From an uncultured Campylobacter sp. (GTDB lineage Bacteria; Campylobacterota; Campylobacteria; Campylobacterales; Campylobacteraceae): a stretch of 29,076 bases of DNA. The position numbers and the translations under genes are program-made. The notes below the pieces were generated by a model that ran no database searches, had not been told where the DNA came from, and was given only the letters and a program-made list of their open reading frames with translations. This document shows positions 23,295 through 29,076 of this stretch, one piece after another. The DNA is taken from contig NZ_CAKZTI010000016.1 of the NCBI RefSeq assembly GCF_937921625.1, forward strand, positions 1-29,076, given 5' to 3'. The number at the start of each line of letters is the position of its first letter. Position 1 is the stretch's first letter.

Positions 23295-23577
23295 CTCTTT
23301 CTCCTCTCTTCTATAATATTGCGTATTGCGTCTTGTACTTCTTGATGCTTTTGACGCCTCTACCGTCGAATTTTGGCAAAATATACGCCCTTTATTCATA
23401 TGGGAACCCCCCCCAATGCGAAAAAGCCCCTAATAAGACTCCTAATATTTCGGAAAAGATTATATCTAAAATAAAAATGAAAGAAGCCCGGAATGGCTAA
23501 AATTTAAGATAGACGCCTGCGTGCAGGAACCAAATGCAACTCGAATAAAAAGTGATTAAAATTTAAAAATAGATAAT
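23295..23577. other. Leader region of the immunity operon with a poly-C tract
   Basis: About 280 bases without a gene. It contains a run of eight C at 23407-23414 (G8 on the minus strand), a minus-strand TATAAT at 23459-23464 that could drive the operon with a leader of about 150 bases, and a small perfect hairpin CCTGC-GT-GCAGG near 23515. Confidence 0.4.
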
Positions 23578-23939
23578 TGGTGGAGGTGTGCGGGATTGAA
23601 CCGCAGTCCGAAAACAAACGACCAAAGCCTCTACATGTTTAGCAAAAGTGAAGTTCTCGCGCAGGCTCGCTCACTTTCCAAAACGACCCGCCGGCGCAAA
23701 GACTAGGATTTCACCCTACGGCTCGTCACGCCGCAGAGCTACGCTATCGCAGATTACCCGCAGCCGCGCTTAGATAGTATCGGCGCAGAGCAGGGCTCGA
23801 CTGGACTTACGCAGCTTTAGCGTAAGCAGGAGCAAATTTAACGTTGTTTGCGTTTAAATTTAGTTTGGATTTTATACGCTGTATCCAAAGCGACATGCAG
23901 CCTTGACCCATCCGTTCCCGTCGAAGCCAAGTCACCCCC
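23578..23939 (-). ncRNA. ssrA: tmRNA
   Basis: The transfer-messenger RNA of trans-translation, 362 bases. The 5-prime end GGGGGTGACTTGGCTTCGAC pairs with the 3-prime acceptor strand CACCTCC followed by ACCA (one G-U pair). The T arm carries GGTTCAATCC. The tag frame (23807-23851, minus) decodes as ANNVKFAPAYAKAA and a TAA stop, starting from the resume codon GCA and matching the C. jejuni tag. With SmpB it frees stalled ribosomes and marks products for proteolysis. SmpB is not in the window. ssrA is a frequent integration site for islands; the immunity-like genes lie just past its 3-prime end, but no duplicated 3-prime end was seen. Confidence 0.97.
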
Positions 23940-23955
23940 GAAAGAATGCGCGCGC

Positions 23956-23984
23956 ATTTTACTTTAAAATTTTATAAATGTCAA
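23956..23984 (-). promoter_or_regulatory. ssrA promoter
   Basis: On the minus strand: TTGACA (23979-23984), 17-base spacer, TAAAAT (23956-23961), 16 bases before the mature 5-prime end. The sequence between holds the palindrome AATGCGCGCGCATT. It is back to back with the panB promoter. Confidence 0.75.
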
Positions 23985-23997
23985 ATTCGGCTTATGC

Positions 23998-24003
23998 TAG
24001 AAT
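23998..24003 (+). promoter_or_regulatory. -10 box of panB
   Basis: TATGCTAGAAT: a TAGAAT box with the extended TG two bases before it, 34 bases before the panB ATG. No clear -35 box. Confidence 0.5.
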
Positions 24004-24037
24004 TGTGTTCAAATTTTAACCAAATCAAGGAGCCAAA

Positions 24038-24835
24038 ATGTCAAAAATCACGCTTTCTAAATTATATGAGATGAAAAAATCCGGCGAAAAGATCGTGATG
24101 ATCACTGCCTACGACGCGCTTTTTGCTAAAATTTTCGACGACGAGGTCGATATGGTGCTCGTAGGCGACAGCCTAAATATGAGCTTCGGCGGGCACTCCG
24201 AGACCCTGGGCGCAAGCGTGGAGCAGATGATTTATCACGCGCGGGCCGTAAGACGGGGGCTCAAGCGAGCGTATATGGTCGTGGATATGCCGTTTTGCTC
24301 GTGCGCGACGCCAGAGCTTGCGCTGCAAAACTGCGCCAAAGTCTATGAGAGCACCGGCTGCGACGCCGTCAAAATCGAAGGCGGCGCGCATATGGCAGAT
24401 ACCGTGGCGCTGCTTAATCGAAACGGCATCGCCATTATGAGCCACATCGGGCTAAAGCCGCAGTTTTCGCGCTTTATGGGCGGCTACAAGGTAAGCGGAC
24501 GCGGAGAGGAGGGCGCGCGCGAGGTCTTAAACGACGCTAGAGCGCTTGTCGAGGCGGGCTCGGTGCTGCTGCTGGTAGAGGGGACGATTTCCGCGGTCGC
24601 AAATCAAGTGGCGCTCGGCACCGACGTGCCCGTCATCGGCATCGGCGCGGGCGCGGGCATAGACGGACAGGTGCTCGTGTGGAGCGATATGTGCGGATTT
24701 TTCACGGAGTTTCGGCCGAAATTCGTTAAGCGCTATTTAGACGGCGCTGAGCTGGTAAAAGGCGCGGTGCGCGAATATGCGCGCGAAGTGAAGGACGAGA
24801 GCTTCCCAAGCGAGGAGTTTGAATATAAACAATAG
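24038..24835 (+). CDS. panB: 3-methyl-2-oxobutanoate hydroxymethyltransferase
   Basis: A 265-residue full-length PanB. It transfers a hydroxymethyl group from methylene-tetrahydrofolate to ketoisovalerate, making ketopantoate for pantothenate and CoA. Motifs are MITAYDALFAKIFD, MVLVGDSLNM (magnesium-binding Asp), GCDAVKIEGG, IAIMSHIGLKPQ, LLLVEGTIS with the catalytic Glu, and VIGIGAGAGIDGQVLVWSDM. The site CAAGGAG precedes the ATG. It does not sit with panC or panD here. From memory, H. pylori also has panB close to ruvB, so the arrangement may be ancient in this class. Confidence 0.96.
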   Translation: MSKITLSKLYEMKKSGEKIVMITAYDALFAKIFDDEVDMVLVGDSLNMSFGGHSETLGASVEQMIYHARAVRRGLKRAYMVVDMPFCSCATPELALQNCAKVYESTGCDAVKIEGGAHMADTVALLNRNGIAIMSHIGLKPQFSRFMGGYKVSGRGEEGAREVLNDARALVEAGSVLLLVEGTISAVANQVALGTDVPVIGIGAGAGIDGQVLVWSDMCGFFTEFRPKFVKRYLDGAELVKGAVREYAREVKDESFPSEEFEYKQ

Positions 24836-25236
24836 CGGGGTTTTGGGCTAAATTTTAAAATTTACGCGCTGAAGTTCCAGCGATAAAGCCTCGCTTGCCT
24901 TAAAACAATGCTTCGTTTTCGCGCGTCGCAAGCTACGTAAACAGCTCGCCAGCTTGCGCCGCTTGAAATTTATTCGGCGCGAGTAGATCGCAGACGCTTT
25001 GGGCGGATACTCTGCGCGGTATTTTATACGGGCGGCGCCGTGCGAGAGTTTGCGCGCTTCTGCATGCGGGCGCTATTTCTGTCGCCGAGCGCAATGCGCG
25101 AGCGCTTTTCATGAACGCTCTCGCGCCCGCAGCTCTAAAATACGCTACGAGCGCTAAATTTTACGCACGTAGCCGTAGAGCTCAAACATAAACCAGCCGT
25201 CACGCCTAAACGGCTTATAAAATTTAAGGAGAAAAT
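24836..25236. other. Non-coding spacer after panB
   Basis: About 400 bases with no gene. It has few RAATTY words compared with the other spacers, and a GC-rich imperfect hairpin near 25090-25125 (GCGCGAGCG facing CGCTCTCGCGC with one bulge). No clear promoter for the next gene. Confidence 0.45.
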
Positions 25237-25911
25237 TTGGCTAAAGCTTTAAAAATCGTCATAGCCGTGGCTCTGGGCTTGCTCTTTTGCGTAAAGGTGC
25301 TGCCGATTTTGGCGGCATTTTTCGCGTTTAATTCTTTCTTTGATAAAGATGATATGGAACTGGATAAAGCCCCGCCGATGCAAAACTACGAGCACAATCG
25401 CGAGAAATTTCTAGACCTGTTAGCTTTTGCAGGTCGCAACTTCCCTAAAAATTTGCGCGTTACGATCCAGAGCACCTACGGCGATGAGTATATTTGGATT
25501 GATTTGGACGGCAACGAGACGAAATTTTATTCAAATTCCATTTTTAGAGATAATGCGCCGGGTATCGGCGAGGGATTAAAGCTCATCGGCTGGGACAAAA
25601 AGACGTTTGGGCAGCTAAAGTCAAAGCTCGCGGCGATAAACGCCAGAACCATCGTGCTAAATAGAAGCGGTGATAGCGGGGTGCCTTGGGCGGAGATCAC
25701 CTACCGATACGTGGAGCACTTCACCGATAGCTATCAGTTTTATGCCCCGGATAGCTCGAAGCTCGCCAAGCTGCACGCCAAGGGCTGCTCGAAAAAATTT
25801 GAAAGCGACGGCGTAGTATTTTTATTCGAAAGCACAACGTCCGGCTCATATAGAGCGTTCTGTAGCAGCGATAATAATAAGAGCGTTTTGATCGAAGAGC
25901 ACGATTTGTAG
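25237..25911 (+). CDS. Membrane-anchored protein of unknown function
   Basis: A 224-residue protein with a TTG start at 25237, chosen for AAGGAG seven bases upstream. Residues 1-33 are a signal anchor (AKALKIVIAVALGLLFCVKV and on to AAFFAF). The rest is a soluble mixed domain, probably periplasmic, with YIWIDLDGNETKFYSN, GLKLIGWDKKTF and a pair of late cysteines (KGCSKKFES and RAFCSSDNN). I do not recognise a family. Composition fits the neighbouring housekeeping genes, so recent transfer is not indicated. Confidence 0.65.
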   Translation: MAKALKIVIAVALGLLFCVKVLPILAAFFAFNSFFDKDDMELDKAPPMQNYEHNREKFLDLLAFAGRNFPKNLRVTIQSTYGDEYIWIDLDGNETKFYSNSIFRDNAPGIGEGLKLIGWDKKTFGQLKSKLAAINARTIVLNRSGDSGVPWAEITYRYVEHFTDSYQFYAPDSSKLAKLHAKGCSKKFESDGVVFLFESTTSGSYRAFCSSDNNKSVLIEEHDL

Positions 25912-26741
25912 AACTAGGCTCGCGCAGGAAAAATTTAGCGCCTTAATTTGGGGCGCGATCGATAAGGCGTCGCGAGGCTGAGAGGCTAAATTTAATCGCA
26001 CGAGCCCGCGTTGAGCTTAGCGACAGATTTTATAATCCGCGCTAAATTCTAAGTCGTCTTGAAAAACGAAATGTCGCGCGAAATTTTACCTAGCCGCGCA
26101 AGGTAGAATTCTGCATAAAATTCTACGCAGAATTTCTTGCAAAATTTTAACCGACTGCGCGAGACGGAATTCTGGCTAGCTGCGTGTCGCAAAGCTTGAA
26201 GCGTAGAATTTAAAGCCTCACTGCCGCAAAAGCGAAATTCTTTTTAAAATTCTACGAGGCAAAATTACGTTGCAAAATTCCAGGCGCCGAATTTAATATC
26301 GCAAAATTCCAAGCGTCAAATTTCGCGTCGTAAAACCATGCGAGTATTTTCAAACGGCTAAATTTTGCCGCTAAATTCTATGCGCTCGAATTTCGCACCG
26401 CCGCTCGCGAACGCCTAAAGCCTTAAATTTACGCGCTAAAATTTCACGCTGTAAAATTTAGCGCAGTTAGCGACCCGCGCGCTGTTTGGGAGCCACTACG
26501 ACAAAATTTCACACTTAAGGCATAGCGAGCGTAGCGGCATGAGCATAGCCTTAAAACGTCGCGCTAAAATTTCGCAGTCTTTTGCGACGGGTGCTCTGCT
26601 TTTTAGCCCCAAGCGCGTACCGTAAAATTCTGCGCGGTAAATTTTATCTCGCTCGCAAAGACGGCGCCTTGCTAAAATTGTCAAAATTTAGCCATTTTTC
26701 GCTACACTTGCTAAAATTTTAAAAACGATTAAAGAGAGATT
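25912..26741. repeat. Long non-coding array of RAATTY hexamers
   Basis: About 830 bases without a gene between the unknown membrane protein and ruvB. In the 480 bases from 26041 to 26520 I count about 21 RAATTY hexamers (AAATTT, AAATTC, GAATTT, GAATTC), where roughly one would be expected by chance. A 23-base unit beginning GCAAAATTCC is repeated at 26272 and 26301 (20 of 23 identical). The short minus-strand frame in it looks spurious. Confidence 0.6.
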
Positions 26742-27758
26742 ATGGACAGAATTGTAGAGATCGAAAAGATGCAGCTCGATGAGAGCGTGGAGAGCTCGCT
26801 GCGCCCGTCGAGCTTCGAGGATTACGTGGGGCAGGAGAAGATCAAATCGAACCTCGCTATCGCGATCGCCGCGGCGAAAAAGCGCGCCGACGTGCTCGAT
26901 CACGTGCTTTTCTACGGGCCGCCGGGGCTCGGCAAAACCACGCTGGCGCACATCATTGCCGCTCAGATGGGCGCCGCCATCAAGGTCACCGCCGCGCCGA
27001 TGATCGAAAAGGCGGGCGATCTGGCGGCGATTTTAACGAACCTGCAAAGCGGCGACGTGCTTTTCATCGACGAGATCCACCGCCTAAGCCCCGCGATCGA
27101 GGAGGTGCTGTATTCGGCGATGGAGGACTTCCGCCTCGACATCATCATCGGTTCTGGTCCCGCCGCGCAGACCATCAAGATCGACATTCCGCACTTCACG
27201 CTCATCGGCGCCACGACGCGCGCGGGCATGATCTCGGCGCCGCTGCGGGATCGCTTCGGCATGCAGTTTCGCTTGCAGTTTTACACGCACGCCGAGCTTG
27301 CGCGGATAGTGCAGATCGCTTCGGTTAAACTCGGAAAAGAGAGCGCAAGCGACGCCAGCGCCGAGATCGCGCGTCGCTCCCGCGGTACTCCGCGTATTGC
27401 GCTACGGCTACTGCGCCGCATACGCGATTTTGCCGAGGTGCGCGACGAGGGCGCTATCTCGCACGATCGTGCGCGCGAAGGGCTCGAGGCGCTGGGCGTG
27501 GACGAGCAGGGCTTTGACGAGATGGATATAAAATATTTGGAAATTTTATTTGACGCTAAGCACCGCGCCTTGGGGCTTAGCACGATCGCGGCGGCGCTTA
27601 GCGAGGATGAGGGCACGATCGAGGACGTCATCGAGCCCTATCTGCTCGCCAACGGCTACATAGAAAAGACCGCCAAAGGCCGCATCGCAACCGATAAGGC
27701 GCGCGAGGCGCTCGGTCGCGTGCTAAAGACTGCGGAGAGAAATCTGTTTGAGGAGTAG
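26742..27758 (+). CDS. ruvB: Holliday junction branch-migration helicase RuvB
   Basis: A 338-residue full-length RuvB, an AAA+ hexameric motor that with RuvA drives branch migration before RuvC cuts. Marks are RPSSFEDYVGQEKIKSNL, Walker A GPPGLGKTT (59-67), Walker B VLFIDEIHRL (106-115), sensor 1 IGATTRAGM (155-163), arginine finger APLRDRFGM (166-174), and the C-terminal winged helix with GTIEDVIEPYLL and KTAKGRIAT. AGAGAG lies before the ATG. No partner ruv gene is in the window. The gene is more GC-rich than most and has few RAATTY words, unlike the spacer before it. Confidence 0.97.
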   Translation: MDRIVEIEKMQLDESVESSLRPSSFEDYVGQEKIKSNLAIAIAAAKKRADVLDHVLFYGPPGLGKTTLAHIIAAQMGAAIKVTAAPMIEKAGDLAAILTNLQSGDVLFIDEIHRLSPAIEEVLYSAMEDFRLDIIIGSGPAAQTIKIDIPHFTLIGATTRAGMISAPLRDRFGMQFRLQFYTHAELARIVQIASVKLGKESASDASAEIARRSRGTPRIALRLLRRIRDFAEVRDEGAISHDRAREGLEALGVDEQGFDEMDIKYLEILFDAKHRALGLSTIAAALSEDEGTIEDVIEPYLLANGYIEKTAKGRIATDKAREALGRVLKTAERNLFEE

Positions 27759-27966
27759 GGCGGATGAAATTTTATACTTCACGGCGCTGAGCCATAGCTA
27801 CGCAGGCGGAAACTTTGCCGTGGTGATTTCGTATATTTGGTCTTTGAATTTTGCTTAGTTTTAAAGTTTCTGCAGATTTAAAATTTAAAGCGGGAAATTT
27901 TGTAAATTTAGAGCAAATTTATTATCGGCTCAATAAAATATCCAAAAGAATATGAAGGAAAATTTT

Positions 27967-28569
27967 ATGAAATTCATAACAAAATATATAAGAAGGTTCT
28001 TATATTATTTTTACGATGTATTTTATAGACGTGTTTTTATCAGGGGAGTTTCGCATCCGCCGGCACAGGTGGCTAGCATAGGCTGTTATGGTTTGCTTTT
28101 TGTCCTATGCGGGATACTTCTTACTATTTATAGAACGGACACGGCGCCCAAACAATTGAATGAGCTTGAGATAGATACCGGAATTTTAAGAAACGTTTAT
28201 TATAATTTTCGCGGAAGCGGCGGACGAATACATATAGAACTAGAAAACGGCAAGAAAAAAGTTTATGAAATAAGCAAAAGCGATAGCGATATTTACGAAA
28301 AGCTAAAAGGGCAAAAAATCAAAATTTACGGCGAGCCAAGCCCGGATATATTAGGTAATAATGAAATTTTACAGCTTGAAGATAAAGATGGAAAGATATA
28401 TAAAGAATATAATTTCGATCATAGATTGTTAAGACCATATTTGATGACCGCACAGTTTAAATTCTTTTTAAAAGGGGTGGTTTTTCTACTTTTATTGATA
28501 TTTTTTATAAATTTTTCAGATAGAAATTTGATTAAAAATAATCCAGAAGAAGGAGTAAAAAATGAGTAA
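27967..28569 (+). CDS. Two-helix inner-membrane protein of unknown function
   Basis: A 200-residue protein from the ATG at 27967, which has AAGGA about seven bases upstream; an ATG at 27952 would add five residues but has no site. A basic N-terminus is followed by a membrane helix (about residues 38-57, GCYGLLFVLCGILLTIY), then a beta-rich soluble domain with RIHIELENGKKKVYEI, KLKGQKIKIYGEPSPD and LQLEDKDGKIYKEY, then a second helix, FFLKGVVFLLLLIFFINF. With a basic tail at both ends, the soluble domain is probably periplasmic. Its strand pattern recalls a small barrel, but no family is recognised. It overlaps the next small ORF by eight bases. AT-rich, unlike ruvB. Confidence 0.68.
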   Translation: MKFITKYIRRFLYYFYDVFYRRVFIRGVSHPPAQVASIGCYGLLFVLCGILLTIYRTDTAPKQLNELEIDTGILRNVYYNFRGSGGRIHIELENGKKKVYEISKSDSDIYEKLKGQKIKIYGEPSPDILGNNEILQLEDKDGKIYKEYNFDHRLLRPYLMTAQFKFFLKGVVFLLLLIFFINFSDRNLIKNNPEEGVKNE

Positions 28570-28707
28570 CGGATTGGGCATTATTAGAGATGGGCTTTCA
28601 CATGGTCTTGCTAATACAGCTGCAGCGTAAGCAATAGTGAAAATCTGCTTTCGTATGCCTATAGGGGCGGCTATTATTCTCACTCTACATTGAAAGTTAA
28701 AATTTAG
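28562..28707 (+). pseudogene. Short gene, apparently frameshifted
   Basis: The ATG at 28562 has a strong site (GAAGGAG) and overlaps the end of the previous gene. It reads MSNGLGIIRDGLSHGLANTA and stops at 28630. A one-base shift near 28625 continues SVSNSENLLSYAYRGGYYSH and STLKVKI to TAG at 28705. The joined product is about 48 residues. Either a small protein gene is broken, or the first 22 residues are the real product. No family recognised. Confidence 0.4.
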
Positions 28708-29076
28708 TCTATTCGCGCATCTATTGTGCTCATTATTTTATAAATTCGCTGCTCTCTTGTTCTACGCAGATTGTTGCTCGTGATTATTAAGATACATTGA
28801 TTTTCTAAAAAATAGCCTGTCGCCCGCTTAGCTTTTACTTCACTCTCGTTTATCGTACCGATTTTTACTTTGCTTCTAGCAGACACATTCGCTATACATT
28901 TTTCTTTTCCGTGTGAAGTTGCTATTGGGCTTATTGTAAGAGTTGCAGCGCGAGTATATCCACACATTGGGCGCGCGCAGCTTTAGATTTTGCGGCACTG
29001 CACAAGCGTCTAACACTCGCTTATCGGCTCTGCCTGCCGAAGCGCTAATTTCATCAAATTTAGCCGCACGCACGTC
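28704..29076 (-). pseudogene. Partial, frameshifted gene running off the right edge
   Basis: From the window edge one minus frame reads VRAAKFDEISASAGRADKRV, LDACAVPQNLKLRAPNV. A second frame takes over near 28967 with CGYTRAATLTISPIATSHGK, VSARSKVKIGTINESEVKAK, GYFLENQCILIITSNNLRR and TREQRIYKIMSTIDARID before the stop at 28704. The two join naturally at NV/CGYTR, so one gene with a single shift is likely. I recognise no family. The stop overlaps the stop of the convergent plus-strand fragment. The start lies outside the window. Confidence 0.45.

Noticed and set aside
23578..23939. A duplicated ssrA 3-prime end (attachment site) marking an integrated island
   Set aside because: I looked for a second copy of the acceptor and T-arm sequence around the immunity genes and found none in the window.
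25912..26741. The regularly spaced AAATT units as a CRISPR array
   Set aside because: Units are short, variable and unevenly spaced; there is no constant repeat of 25-40 bases and no cas gene.

Overview
The window looks like chromosomal DNA from an oral, GC-richer Campylobacter (C. gracilis or a close relative; species is inference). The tmRNA tag decodes as ANNVKFAPAYAKAA, the tag I know from C. jejuni. The order purL, J-domain gene, purH, then agmatine deiminase and N-carbamoylputrescine amidase matches the C. jejuni Cj0955c-Cj0947c neighbourhood. Promoters are mostly TATAAT -10 boxes with weak or absent -35 boxes. Non-coding DNA is packed with AAATTTTAAAATTT-type palindromes in an otherwise GC-rich background.

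Layout. (1) 28-5117: a surface-glycan operon of five tightly packed or overlapping genes: an O-antigen polymerase/ligase-like membrane protein, a CgeB-like transferase, a GT4 transferase, a NodB deacetylase and a WaaE-like GT2 transferase. GC content jumps between genes, so the locus is a mosaic. (2) 5181-14077: purL and purH frame a TerB-J-domain protein, a ClpP/SppA-fold serine-protease-like protein and four small lipoproteins of one undescribed family. (3) 14782-17585: a secreted MsrA-MsrB fusion, then on the minus strand a broken small membrane-protein gene and a cysteine-rich exported protein. (4) 17968-20312: a tRNA-Arg, then aguA and aguB, which turn agmatine into putrescine. AguB carries an in-frame insert of about 110 residues that also holds many RAATTY hexamers. 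(5) 20509-21370: a type II/IV pseudopilin with a textbook promoter and terminator, tRNA-Gln and initiator tRNA-fMet. (6) 21766-23294, minus strand: an AT-rich island of small immunity-like genes with no toxin, one frameshifted, lying between the tRNAs and ssrA. (7) 23578-29076: ssrA, panB, ruvB, two unknown membrane proteins, and two broken ORFs at the right edge.

The most interesting signals are the very dense RAATTY hexamer arrays in the spacers and inside the aguB insert, which could relate to methylation-dependent DNA uptake in Campylobacter; the four-member lipoprotein family; and the orphan immunity island beside ssrA. No integrase, transposase, CRISPR array or toxin gene was seen.
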